NCBI GenBank assembly: GCA_013816485.1
Contig: JACDEI010000046.1
Span: 1 to 41,715 of the forward strand
DNA length: 41,715 nt
Source of the DNA: Planctomycetota bacterium
GTDB taxonomy: Bacteria > Planctomycetota > UBA11346
Reading direction: 5' to 3'
Positions 10,001 through 17,614 of the stretch are shown here, in pieces. How positions within the stretch are numbered: the first letter of the stretch is position 1; every line of letters starts with the position of its first letter. The position numbers were made by a program, and so were the translations under genes. Under the pieces are notes generated by a model. That model saw nothing but the letters and a program-made list of their open reading frames with translations. It made no database searches and was not told the DNA's origin.

Positions 10001-13000
10001 GCGCGGTGGGATCGCCACCCGCACGTGCGAGAGCCTCCTCAGCACGCCGGTCGGCGAGCTTGCGGTAGGCCTCCAGGCTGGGAGCGTCCAGGCCGCGCAG
10101 CTTGTCACCGACCAGCGACGCGACGCCGACCAGGGTGCGTTCGTCGCGCTTGAGCAGCGCGTCGCCATACTGGTCGATGGCACGTTGATAGGACCGCAGC
10201 GCGCGTGCGGCATCGCCACCGCTCAGCGCACGATCGCCGGTGGCGATCAGGGTGTTGGCATCGAGCGACACCGGGAAGGCCGCGCCGTCGGCACGCGCGC
10301 CACGCACGCGCTGCTGACCATCACGCAGCGCCTGACGCTGGTCATCGCTGAGATCCGGGCGTTGTTCCAGGCGACGGTAACGCTCCGCCGCCGCCTGCGG
10401 ATAACCAGCGAGGCGGTAGATGTCCGCCAGGGCGAGCAGCGCGATACGGCGCACGTCGGCGTCGAAGCTGGTGCCGATCTGACGCGTCAGCACCGTCGCT
10501 GCACCAGCAGCATCGCCAACATCGAGCAGCTGGCGGGCGGCAATTGGCGGCAACGTGCGCACCAGGTCGTCGCGCCCGGCGAAGGCGCGGCGTTCGCTCG
10601 CGGCCAACAGCCAACGCACCGGACCACTGACATCCGTGAGCAGACGCTGGCGGTCGCGGCGTTCGTCGATCAGGCGCCGGACCATGCTGGCCTGGGCCGC
10701 GGGCGAATCGCTGAGCGTGCGCAGGCCCAGACGCGTGAGCGCGGCGGCGTCCTCGGCGCGGTCGGAGCCGACCTCGCCACCGATCATCTCGAGCAGCGCT
10801 TCGGCCGCGCGCGGACGGCGCGCATCCTGTTCGAGCATCGCCAGGATCTCGGCCAGACCGCGGCTGCCGGTGGCGGCGCCACCGATGCGCAGGTGCAGGC
10901 CCCAATCACCGTTGCCGTTCTGGACCATGCAGAGGATGCGGTTGGTGCCGGCGGTGAATTTCACCGGAATGCGGATCTGCCCAGGCAGCACCGAGCGGCT
11001 GTCGCGGTCCTCGTGCACCTTCTGACCGTTGAACCACACCGTCAGGCCATCGTCGGCACCGAGCAGCAGTTCACCATCGCCCGCCACCGCCACCGTGATC
11101 GCGCGGTAGGCAAAGGCCACGGAGTCGTTGGCACCGTAGAGCGCACTGAGATTGAGGATGCCGTCGCGGTAGGCCTCCTTGCTTGGCCGAGTCCAGCGTT
11201 TGCCCTGCACCGGCTTGTTCAGATCGATCTTCGCCGCATCGACCGGTGGTTTGGTGTAACAGATGAAATCAGGATTGGGGAACGGCCCGATGACGTGGAA
11301 GTCGGTGACCACCGGCGCGGTGAGCGCCTCGCCGTCGCCGCTCGGGAGATTGGCCGGGGTCTTGAGCGCTTCGCTCAACAGACGTGCACCGGCTTCGCTG
11401 TCGGCGAGTGCGGCCTGCGCTGCGGCTGCTCGCCACTTACCGAGCGCCGCGTCGCCGCTGGCGGCTTCTGCGGCCTTGCGTGCGGCGACCACCGCCGGAT
11501 GAGCGGCAGCCGGGGCACGATCGAGCGCGCTCTTGTAGGCACTGACGGCAGCGGTGTGGTCGCTCGGGGCGAGCGCCTCGGCCAGTTCACTGTACAGGCT
11601 CTCCCAGGTCGATTCGCCATCGCTGACAGTAATGAGCTTGCGCAGCGCGGCGATACGGCCGGCGGCGTCACCCGTTTCTTCCGCCAACGCCGCCTGCACC
11701 CCGGACACCCGCGCCTGACGCGCGCGGTCGTTGCCGGCGGCGGCCAACGCCTGGGCGGCATCGCGGTCGCGGCGCAGCGCAGCGAGGTGCAGCTCGAAGG
11801 CGAGCGGATCGGAGGCCGGCAGTCGCGCGGCGATGGTGCGCAGTTCCGCCGCGATCGGTGCCTCCTGCTTCAACACCACCCGCAGGCGCGCACGTTCCAG
11901 GCCGGCCTCGGCCAGCGTCGCTGCGTCAAGGGTGGTGTCCTTGATCAGCTCTTCCGCAGCACCCAGCGCGCGGTCGGGAAAACCCATACGTTCCCACAGG
12001 CGCACGAGGTTGAGGCGCACGGTCGCGCGGTCGCCATCCTCACCCATCAGCCGGCGACGGGCGAGCTCCTCGATGTCGGCGAGCACGGCCTTCTCATCGC
12101 GCAGTTCGCCATGCAGGCGTGCGCGCGCAAATGATAGCGCATCGAGCTGTGCGCCGGTGAGGCCTTCGCGTTCCAAGCCACGGCCCAAGGCCTCGGTCGC
12201 CAACAGGCGTTGCCCGATGACCTCCCACCACTGGCCGATCTCCAGCCAGGCGGCGACGCAGGCATCGCCATCCATACCGAAGGCGGCGATCGCCTGCGTC
12301 AGGTCGGCGATGCGTTGCAGCGGCATGGCTGGTTCGTGACGGAAGGCCAGACGGCATTGACCTTCGTGCGCGGCCTTGAGCCGGATCAGCACGAGGTTCT
12401 GTCCGGCGGTGAGCTTGACCGTGGCGGCGAAGCGGTCGGGCGTGATGTCGGACTCCCAACTCATGCGCTTGTCCGCCACCTGGCGACCGTTGACGAAGAT
12501 GGTCGGTGCCCGCGCGCCGTCGAACCACAGCCGCTCCCAACGCGGAGCGTCGGCGGTGATGATGGCGGCGGCGTAGAGCACCTGCATGTCGCGGTCCGAG
12601 CCGGCGGCGCGTTTGAGGTTGAGGACGCGGCGATCAGCCGTGCGTTCACCGGTGTACGGTTTCCAGCGCACGTCCTGACCGGCGATCAGCGGCAGGCCGC
12701 CGCTGATGTCCTTGGTCTCCTCGATACCATAGGGTTTATCGGAGGGCGGCAGCGGTCCGAGCAGATGCCATTGCGCCACGGTGGTGGCGTCGAGCTCGAC
12801 CTCGCGCAGATCCTCGAAGCCGGTGGCCTTGGGCACCAGACGGGCACGTGGCAGCGCCGGCACGCCGCTGCTGATGGTCACCTCACTCACACGCGTGATG
12901 ACCTTGTCGTTCCAGCCGAGGTCGCGCATGTCGTTGGCCAGCACCGGACGGCGTTTGTCGGCCTCGTCGCCGATGTGACCGCGGCCGACCACCAACCGCA

Positions 13001-13592
13001 CCGGCGGCTTGGCCAGCGCGGTGCCCTTGCGCGGCAGGCTGGCGAGCACCCGCCACGTCACGCCGTCGGCGCTGATCGCCGCCGACACGTCATTGCTGGT
13101 GACCACCAAGCGTACATGAGCCGGCGCATCGGCGCCGTAAAGCTGTTCGTTATTGGCGCGCCCACTGGCGCCCTCGGTGATCCACATCGCCCAGCCGCGC
13201 CGGCGACCTGGTTCCCAGCGCTCGACGCCGTCCATCTGGGCGCCACTTAGACCTATGAGCACGGCGTTGTTCGGATCCCACCACAAAGCGATGCCGGTCG
13301 GCAGACCACCGAGTTCACGTGTGCTGTCCGCCGCCACCGCGGCGGTGATGACCAGCGGCTTCGCATCCGTGCCGTCGGCATTCAGGTCGCGCGACACCAG
13401 CGCATGACGCTGCGCCTGGGCCTGGAGCACGAGATCGCCCTTGGCGAAACCCACGCTCGCACCCTCGCCGACCTGTGCCTCCCAACCCGCTGGCGGTTGA
13501 GCACCATCGTGACCAGCCGGCCACGCGGGATCGGCGGCGACGAGCGGCAAACCGCAGAGGACCAGCAGCAGGAGACGGACGTAGGTGGTCAT
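4023..13592 (-). CDS. Giant exported multidomain protein (jelly-roll, TPR, PQQ-propeller, CBM9-like, PA14)
   Basis: A 3189-residue protein with an N-terminal signal peptide (first about 20 residues, ending VAAD). Rough domain order: DUF1349/concanavalin-like (25-240); a jelly-roll with a VNG loop (275-425); alpha-helical TPR-like repeats (430-740); a second jelly-roll starting HVIGPFPNPD (760-905); more TPR-like helices (910-1340); a long PQQ-type beta-propeller region with repeated AxDGxxRW strands (1360-2150); a CBM9-like domain starting VDGQLSEWSG (2190-2420); helical repeats; a third jelly-roll (2815-2940); a Big-like domain (2950-3045); and a C-terminal PA14 domain with the TSDDGCRLFIDG core (3050-3185). 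This suggests a very large surface or periplasmic scaffold binding glycans or other proteins. I see no catalytic motif. It is last in a nine-gene minus-strand set, 52 bases after its upstream neighbour. No frameshift is evident over 9.57 kb. Its enzymatic role, if any, is unknown. Confidence 0.9.
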   Translation of the reverse strand: MTTYVRLLLLVLCGLPLVAADPAWPAGHDGAQPPAGWEAQVGEGASVGFAKGDLVLQAQAQRHALVSRDLNADGTDAKPLVITAAVAADSTRELGGLPTGIALWWDPNNAVLIGLSGAQMDGVERWEPGRRRGWAMWITEGASGRANNEQLYGADAPAHVRLVVTSNDVSAAISADGVTWRVLASLPRKGTALAKPPVRLVVGRGHIGDEADKRRPVLANDMRDLGWNDKVITRVSEVTISSGVPALPRARLVPKATGFEDLREVELDATTVAQWHLLGPLPPSDKPYGIEETKDISGGLPLIAGQDVRWKPYTGERTADRRVLNLKRAAGSDRDMQVLYAAAIITADAPRWERLWFDGARAPTIFVNGRQVADKRMSWESDITPDRFAATVKLTAGQNLVLIRLKAAHEGQCRLAFRHEPAMPLQRIADLTQAIAAFGMDGDACVAAWLEIGQWWEVIGQRLLATEALGRGLEREGLTGAQLDALSFARARLHGELRDEKAVLADIEELARRRLMGEDGDRATVRLNLVRLWERMGFPDRALGAAEELIKDTTLDAATLAEAGLERARLRVVLKQEAPIAAELRTIAARLPASDPLAFELHLAALRRDRDAAQALAAAGNDRARQARVSGVQAALAEETGDAAGRIAALRKLITVSDGESTWESLYSELAEALAPSDHTAAVSAYKSALDRAPAAAHPAVVAARKAAEAASGDAALGKWRAAAAQAALADSEAGARLLSEALKTPANLPSGDGEALTAPVVTDFHVIGPFPNPDFICYTKPPVDAAKIDLNKPVQGKRWTRPSKEAYRDGILNLSALYGANDSVAFAYRAITVAVAGDGELLLGADDGLTVWFNGQKVHEDRDSRSVLPGQIRIPVKFTAGTNRILCMVQNGNGDWGLHLRIGGAATGSRGLAEILAMLEQDARRPRAAEALLEMIGGEVGSDRAEDAAALTRLGLRTLSDSPAAQASMVRRLIDERRDRQRLLTDVSGPVRWLLAASERRAFAGRDDLVRTLPPIAARQLLDVGDAAGAATVLTRQIGTSFDADVRRIALLALADIYRLAGYPQAAAERYRRLEQRPDLSDDQRQALRDGQQRVRGARADGAAFPVSLDANTLIATGDRALSGGDAARALRSYQRAIDQYGDALLKRDERTLVGVASLVGDKLRGLDAPSLEAYRKLADRRAEEALARAGGDPTALGDVAVAYPATAAAASALLRIADLALEAGHGNRAIAALAWLSAGADRKLAVQLDARRAYALELSGDRAGAASAYDALAKDYADVPLVVAGAPQTTKQFVSERKAALASQAGRSGWPTAGGSPARSGLGHGTPVPAALLSETTIPVALVQQVAAHRFAPSSYHHLALQPAVVDGVAYLATDAGTYAVNLADGTLRWRSDVAASDAPAFAGNHDGSVGVADGLVASRVRRGGVRVIEVRETATGALRWASATLLGSSDAISPPAVTDGLVYAVFNEPDNRSRNTLAAFDLRDGTLRWRTPLADGVANLVTATQQEINLGEHLAAPTIAGGEVYVATDMGGVVAADALTGRVRWAATYPRARLDPQASASLIRRLANRSPRVVVAGDLLYVAPRDTLALLAIRRRDGVVRWSQTFSDAHALIGVAGDALYAQGDGITCFDAATGAERWRWRSGTLHGVAGLGAGRLYASSAAALIELDAADGRVSARRSWSDLGQGTPVGNAIVLGDRVVAVGENRLVVLGSGDTKAAKRQQIPPPGSATLGTTGLPAAPFAAPLALRWNLSAPAATALHRVGHALYADLGDRLVRFGDDGEKLAWSSDSAGEIDALDSAGGLLLALHERALVARRADDGRVVWTQALPMDDSGFILDRDEERKRERRGAVLLSGDQTLVALRPLGTNAVTLFDAATGSPRGRLTYSGTLVACEVAGGRIVGVRHAGEKLTIDVRSVQGDVLWSEEIKSQVREPRRIVAALDEARTMLVLAGDRLTAAIDVGAKPTIRWQETPDIGEAPSISFFKDRIAVFARRGGQQWMQHIIDPATGRIIASVETQRRDRLEDGEKPIIAGDRWISFNDQNDRWLVVCRDLATPDKHLWTTDVGHRHRSGIVGRAVIGQTLVLVSIADGRRCMWTTIELNNGRVSGTGRVDGIEPAGRDERVNVAAIGNLVVCASNRGVVALGGLPPAADPLKAALAKLRQGDGTPTGDLLLTVQAPPETPALASEKPVRVDGQLSEWSGDAAIVMDQKRQVRDSTTWSGPADLSARARVQWDPTFVYVAVEVTDDRWQPAVPGADLDDGDSVVIGIDPDPTRDGGEVQPLVVAVALVDGRTRLVQRSGAAIGHLNEDEQLLGEENQRLQARLIRTATGWSGEIAVPWTLLRVNPNERPGGRTDLGLGVLVIDRDGERKQAIEWGAGLSDRVSDRRFGRAKCIDLTGERIAGFRKFIDLLGDHPYAWRFARRIAATHLGSAGLPGRIAEVERYVTAQPQASSTGTALAELVRLRRALGDEDPIGVVATFAAKNKVPPRLIGDGVGPGDQTGKQGRAIRQWVRLDAERPPLELVIQVRTKDSDWNQRAYWGQDLIQWGDPLTTQRWPLGPLPKVGVWTALVIPIAALGLDGREIDNLAFSVHGGDVKWGTTEYLDGDKVTTLIDPAKPPRFDRGVQSGDTDGRKAHGLGPQGGEATFRLADNGAIAVDLRGPAATPPDKARLERFAQAARLISRTDEACELMQWSEAMLTGEGAAREQALIAHYQAFLASDPQTPQAARMLTHLRQMLEQWTDGKDPAKRSAALTRIGTLMDEVKLSREQRRAFHAGYAPVLTEWRAIGWFDPGKGAANLGEALPVERGGLDFAQSFALGDGRTIGWKAVTGDWNRVTVGKALSSKEKLKWGVACFATRIEVPAASDAVLYLGLHGRAVAFINGKRVSSVVSGDGHFTRDGIALPVKLEKGLNEVLLKLSERDGNPQFTCRFGDRSGKPIDGLVARLPPGVMRAQVDDATTVKLMFSTTLDEKTAGDPASYALDREAKVSAAKVGKDRRTVALTVSPLSGTTDYALSIAGVTSADGTPTAPGTRVALRPPSTGDRGLRAEFFSGREFTERLASRVDATVDFAWEDGEQPDPAVPSDGFCVRWTGTVNIAKSGRWTFHVTSDDGCRLFIDGKAVVEAWQDRAPTESSGTTELKHGKHEIRLEYYQGGSGKAVHLAWEGPGQEKAIIAAEFLTPPK

Positions 13593-13644
13593 GCGGCGGT
13601 TCCGGAAACCGTGGTGAACGACGACAGGACGAAGTGGGCCGGGC

Positions 13645-14790
13645 TCAACGCGCGGCGGTCGGCGCGCCGCGTACCAGCACCGGCCACGACCAGGTGACCA
13701 AATCGCCGGTGGTCAGCCCATCGCCGCCGGCGGTGGTCTTGAGCACCAGGGCACGCACGCCGGTGAGCGGCACGTTGAGGACGTGGGCAGCACCGTCGGC
13801 GAGCGCGAGCTCCGCCAGCTTCTTGCCATCGCCGAAGACCTGGACGACCGCGTTGCCACGACCCACCGCGCGCGGGTCGAGCGCGACCTCGCCTACCAGC
13901 ACGTCGCTGCTGCCATCGAGGGTGTAGGCCAGCTCGTTCTCAGCCTGGACGCGCAACACCTGTTCGGCCATGCCGCCGACCACCATTGCCGGACCATCGT
14001 TGCCGGCGCCATCGGCACGCGGCAGCGAGGCCGGACCGAGGAAGCCGTGCTGGGTGACCTTGGCCGCGAGGGTGGTGAGCGGCGTCAACGCGCCGCCCTC
14101 GCTCCACAGCGAAGCGACCAGGGCGAGCGGGATGGCGAGGTCGCCGAAGGCCGCGTGTTTGAGCGTCAGGGTGGTGGCGTCGAGTTTCACCAACACGCCG
14201 CTCACCCGTTCGCCGGTGATCAGACGCACGCGTTGCACCGTTCCGCTGGTCTGGGTGATGGCGGTGCCGGTGCGCACCAGTGCGAGACGTTCACGCGGCA
14301 GCTCGACGATGCGTTTGCCGTTGTTGATGCCGGCGGCGGCGGGATTGAGGAAGACCACGTTGCCGGACAAGCGGTCGCCGTTGAGGAAGCGTCCACCCGC
14401 CGGTTCGTCGGCGATGCGTGCGAGAGTGGCGAGCGGCTGAGGTGCGAGCACCAGCGCAGCGATGCCGTTCAGCGGCAGCGTGCGCGTGCCGAAACGGTCG
14501 CTCGCCAGTTCGATCTTCTCGCTCTGCAGACCGACGACCACGCCGGCGATGACATCGCCATCGGCAAGCACCGCGCCTTGATCGATCTGGCTGGCGACCT
14601 GCGCGTTGAACCGCGCAGCGACCAGACGATCGAGCGGCACGGCGGCGGTACCGACGCTCAGCGTACGGCCGTCGCTGACGACAGCGCCTTTGGCTTGGGT
14701 GCCATCACCGGCGAGCACCGTGGCGTCCGCCGCGACGAGCGGAGCTGCCAGCAGGGCGCCCAGCAGGAGCGGCAGACGCCAGGCGTTCAT
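13645..14790 (-). CDS. Exported protein with C-terminal NPCBM-like domain
   Basis: 381 residues with a clear signal peptide (MNAWRLPLLLGALLAAPLVAAD). Residues of about 25-225 contain repeated beta-rich motifs of the form 'gDxLxGxVxxLxxxxixlxxxxfgxxxiPl', seen at least three times and reminiscent of small SH3/SLA1-like barrels. About 230-378 resemble NPCBM/NEW2 carbohydrate-binding modules, in which a bound 'product' strand is followed by GNAVVQVFGDGK. I chose ATG 14790, which overlaps the previous stop (ATGA) and starts exactly at the signal peptide; a longer in-frame start at 14931 lies inside the neighbour and is not credible. It probably binds a glycan or partner protein outside the cytoplasm together with the giant protein downstream. 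No catalytic residues were recognised. Confidence 0.82.
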   Translation of the reverse strand: MNAWRLPLLLGALLAAPLVAADATVLAGDGTQAKGAVVSDGRTLSVGTAAVPLDRLVAARFNAQVASQIDQGAVLADGDVIAGVVVGLQSEKIELASDRFGTRTLPLNGIAALVLAPQPLATLARIADEPAGGRFLNGDRLSGNVVFLNPAAAGINNGKRIVELPRERLALVRTGTAITQTSGTVQRVRLITGERVSGVLVKLDATTLTLKHAAFGDLAIPLALVASLWSEGGALTPLTTLAAKVTQHGFLGPASLPRADGAGNDGPAMVVGGMAEQVLRVQAENELAYTLDGSSDVLVGEVALDPRAVGRGNAVVQVFGDGKKLAELALADGAAHVLNVPLTGVRALVLKTTAGGDGLTTGDLVTWSWPVLVRGAPTAAR

Positions 14791-15836
14791 CGCTGGTAGA
14801 TCGGCAGGTAACGGTACGGGATGTCGAGCACCAGGATCGCCATGGCAGTGGGATACTGGTCGAAGCCACCGCTCCAGCGGCCGTCGGGCTGCTGAGTGGC
14901 GATCAGTTCCTTGGTGATCGCCGGGTACCATTTATTCCACGCCGCACGGCCCCATTCGCCGGCGCTCTGCGCCTGATAGATGCCCATGGCGGCGTAGTAC
15001 TGGCCGTAGAAATAGTGTTCCTTCTCCGCCGGCAACTCACCGACCGGCTTGTGCGACATCAGGTACTCGACGCCTTCCTTCACTTCCTTGGCGCGGTAGT
15101 TGCCCGCGACCTGGAGCGACAACACGCCGGCGCCGGTGCGGCCGAAACCCGAACCGCCGCCCGGGGTGTAGGCGAAGCCGCCGTCCTTGCCGTTGTCCTT
15201 GCCGTTGTGGCACTTCTTCACGTACTCGATGCCGAGGTCGATGGTTTCTTTGGGCACCACGATGCCGGCATCCTTGGCCGCACGCAGCGCCATCAGCATC
15301 ATCACCGTGACCGACAGATCGTCATCGCTGACGCGCGGCTGGTAACGCCAGCCACCCTTCTGGTTCTGGGTCGCGACGATCAGTTCGATCGCGCGTTTGA
15401 CCACGTCGCGGATCTTGGGGTCCTGGGTCATACCCCAGCCCTCGGCGAGCGCGAGGGTCGCGAGCGCGTGGTGGTACATTGGCGCGCCCTGCATGCCGTT
15501 CTTGTACAGCAGGCCGCTCGGCTGGGCGCAGCCGATCAGGTAGTTCATCGCCCGCGCAGTGTTGACGCCGTGTTCACCCGAGCCTGGCACATGGCCGGCG
15601 CTCATGAACGCCAGCGCACAGGCACCGACGATGCCAGTGGTCGAGCCGTAGCTGCTGCCCCACGAACCATCTTCGCGCTGGGTGTTGGCCAACCACGCGA
15701 GGCCCTTCTTGCTGGCGTTGGCGGCGGCCGGGCTGATTTCGATCTGATCGACCGAGGTATCGGCGGCGACGCCAGGCGTGCCGACGGCGGTGAGCGCAGC
15801 GAGGACACCGACAACGGCGAGACGGAGCAGGTTCAC
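14787..15836 (-). CDS. Secreted prenyltransferase/squalene-oxidase-repeat (alpha-toroid) protein
   Basis: 349 residues; a signal peptide (about 1-25, ending GVAAD) precedes an alpha/alpha-toroid fold. Three QxxxGxW motifs are visible: Q53-G57-W59 (QREDGSW), QNQKGGW near residue 160 and QQPDGRW near residue 325. These are hallmarks of the squalene cyclase/prenyltransferase repeat family. The DxDD acid motif of class II terpene cyclases is not present (the nearest stretch is SDDDLS), and the protein is exported, so terpene cyclisation is unlikely. The toroid more likely binds a peptide, lipid or protein partner. It overlaps both neighbours by ATGA junctions (15833-15836 and 14787-14790), so it is translationally coupled to the coiled-coil protein before it and the NPCBM-like protein after it. 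Confidence 0.85.
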   Translation of the reverse strand: MNLLRLAVVGVLAALTAVGTPGVAADTSVDQIEISPAAANASKKGLAWLANTQREDGSWGSSYGSTTGIVGACALAFMSAGHVPGSGEHGVNTARAMNYLIGCAQPSGLLYKNGMQGAPMYHHALATLALAEGWGMTQDPKIRDVVKRAIELIVATQNQKGGWRYQPRVSDDDLSVTVMMLMALRAAKDAGIVVPKETIDLGIEYVKKCHNGKDNGKDGGFAYTPGGGSGFGRTGAGVLSLQVAGNYRAKEVKEGVEYLMSHKPVGELPAEKEHYFYGQYYAAMGIYQAQSAGEWGRAAWNKWYPAITKELIATQQPDGRWSGGFDQYPTAMAILVLDIPYRYLPIYQR

Positions 15837-17383
15837 TTGTCGCCCGCCGCGAGGTTCTGGTAGTAGAGCGCGAGCTGGCGCTCGTAACGCGTCGGGAACT
15901 TGTCCTTCTGCGCGGCGGTGAGCGCCTCACGTTCCTTCGGCGGCAGCGCGACCTGCCACGCGGCGGGGCCGGCGGGTTCGCGTTTTTCGCCATTCTGCAG
16001 GTCGGAGCCCAGTTGCTCGGGCTCCTTGGGATCCTTGACCTGCGACTGGCTCTGCACCACCAGCTGTGGCGGCATCGGCGAATCGGGGCCCTCGCCAGGC
16101 ATCGGCGGCATGGGTGCGCCCGGTTCACCGGGCATCGGCGGCATGGGCGCGCCGGTGGCGGCTGCAAGCTGCTCGGCGAGTTCGGCTTTGAGTTCACCCA
16201 GCGCGGCGAGCGCTTCAGCCTGCGCCTCGGCGGCTTCACCCTGGTCCTGCTGGCCGAGTTCCTGTGCTGCTTCAGCCATCGCTTCCTGCGCGGCTTCGGC
16301 GGCTTCGGCGGCTTCGCCCTGCGGCTGGAGCTGGGCGAGCTGGTTCTTCAACGAGGCCTGCTGCGCCTGGAGTTTGTTGAACTCCTGCGGGCTGCTCTGG
16401 GCGTCGAGTGCCTTGGTCTGATCGAGCAGTTGTTGTTGCTGCTGCGCGATGTTTTCCACCGCGGCGAGCTGCTGTTCGAGCTGTGCGGCTGACTGGTCCA
16501 TCGGCTGCGAGTCAGCAGCGTCGCTCTGGGCGAGTTCCTGCTGCGCTTCTTTCAGCGCGTCGAGCACTTCCTGCTGGGCGTCCTGCGCCTGCGCGAGCTG
16601 GTTGTCCTGGATGTCCTGTGCCGCTTCTTCGATGGCTTTCTGCACCTTGGGATCCTGGAGTTTCTCCAACGCTTCCTGCGCGTTCTTGGCCTGCTCGGGC
16701 TGGCTCTGGTCCTTGGCCTGCTCCTTGAGCTCCTCGATCGCTTCCTTGACCTGTTCTTCGAGCGCCTGTTGCTGCTCGCTGGTCTTTTCCAGATCCTGTT
16801 TCTGTTCTTGCGTGAGTTTCTCGGCCTTCTCACCCAGGGTCTTCTCGGCGAGTTGCTCGGTGGCGTCCTTCAGGCGCTGCTGCTCTTTGATGACCTCGCT
16901 GAGGTCGGTCTTGAGCTGCTTGCCGAACTGTTCCTGCATCTGCTTCAGCAGTTTGTCGATCTGCACGATGACGTGGTCCTGGCCTTCGCTCGCGGACATC
17001 AGTTCCTTGCGCAGTTCGACCAGATTCTGCAACTGACGCGCGGCGTTCAGGCGCGTGGTCACCCACGGCATGGTGGTGCTGTCCTCGCCCGCCTTCACGT
17101 TCGCGACGTTGGCGTCGGTCATGCGCACCAGCTCACTCTGGAGCTTGTCGAGAACCTTGAGTTTGTTGTCGTCGCCGAGGCCGTTGAAGCGGTACTCGTC
17201 GATCAACCCGGAGACCTCACGGCCGGTGGCCGAGGTCTGCGAGGTCAGGCCCTTCTGGCGGCCTTCCTCCTGTCGCACCGCGCGACTGGTGGTCTGGGCG
17301 GCCTGATCGGCGGCCTCGACGATGGCCGAACAGGCGATGACCAGCAGGAGTGGGCTGACCGAAGCGATGGAGAGGCGGCGCAT
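15833..17383 (-). CDS. Exported Gln/Glu/Ala-rich coiled-coil protein
   Basis: 516 residues. A signal peptide (about 1-24, ending IVEAAD) is followed by a helical N-terminal region and then, from about residue 120 to 400, an extremely Q/E/A/K-rich coiled coil. A flexible Pro/Met/Gly segment with the PMPPMPGE motif repeated follows at about 408-440. The C-terminal tail (PPKEREALTAAQKDKFPTRYERQLALYY) is predicted helical; planctomycete VWA loci often carry a similar ending. A Shine-Dalgarno-like GAGGG lies 8 bases before ATG 17383. The likely role is a periplasmic rod or spacer linking the membrane proteins upstream to the exported proteins downstream. The composition makes homology calls unreliable; I do not assign a family. 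Confidence 0.82.
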   Translation of the reverse strand: MRRLSIASVSPLLLVIACSAIVEAADQAAQTTSRAVRQEEGRQKGLTSQTSATGREVSGLIDEYRFNGLGDDNKLKVLDKLQSELVRMTDANVANVKAGEDSTTMPWVTTRLNAARQLQNLVELRKELMSASEGQDHVIVQIDKLLKQMQEQFGKQLKTDLSEVIKEQQRLKDATEQLAEKTLGEKAEKLTQEQKQDLEKTSEQQQALEEQVKEAIEELKEQAKDQSQPEQAKNAQEALEKLQDPKVQKAIEEAAQDIQDNQLAQAQDAQQEVLDALKEAQQELAQSDAADSQPMDQSAAQLEQQLAAVENIAQQQQQLLDQTKALDAQSSPQEFNKLQAQQASLKNQLAQLQPQGEAAEAAEAAQEAMAEAAQELGQQDQGEAAEAQAEALAALGELKAELAEQLAAATGAPMPPMPGEPGAPMPPMPGEGPDSPMPPQLVVQSQSQVKDPKEPEQLGSDLQNGEKREPAGPAAWQVALPPKEREALTAAQKDKFPTRYERQLALYYQNLAAGDK

Positions 17384-17466
17384 AGTGGGACCCTCGGGAA
17401 TGGGTAACGGCCGAGAACGACGGTTGTTACTGACGATCTGCTAGTCGAAGCGGAAGGCAGGCTAAC

Positions 17467-17594
17467 CGCCGAGAGCGCCGAGGGCACCGAGGAAAGGCCG
17501 GAAGGCTGGGTGACACCCAGGGGACCGGGTCCGAATCGACGCCCAACATGGCTCTTTTCCGGTTGCCTCCTCGGCGTCCTCGGCGCACTCGGCG
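17467..17594. repeat. Inverted pair of 9-bp tandem repeats (CGCCGAGRG type)
   Basis: Three 9-bp units (CGCCGAGAG, CGCCGAGGG, CACCGAGGA) at 17467-17493 face three complementary units at 17568-17594 across a 74-bp centre. The element fills most of the 231-bp gap (17384-17614) between the DUF4175-like gene and the coiled-coil gene. The arms carry a few mismatches. I see no target duplication and no gene in the gap. It may set a transcript processing point or attenuator inside the operon; this is inference. Confidence 0.75.
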
Positions 17595-17614
17595 TTTGAT
17601 TGGTTCGAATGTTT

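Noticed and set aside
9369..12134. A 921-codon open frame opposite the giant gene (and similar long ones at 19608-22112 and 1146-3425)
   Set aside because: They are antisense to genes with clear domains and signal peptides; their products are Arg/Ala/His-rich and lack recognisable folds, as expected from high GC content.
14787..15836. Squalene-hopene cyclase or protein prenyltransferase activity
   Set aside because: The protein is exported and lacks DxDD; only the fold motif QxxxGxW is kept.
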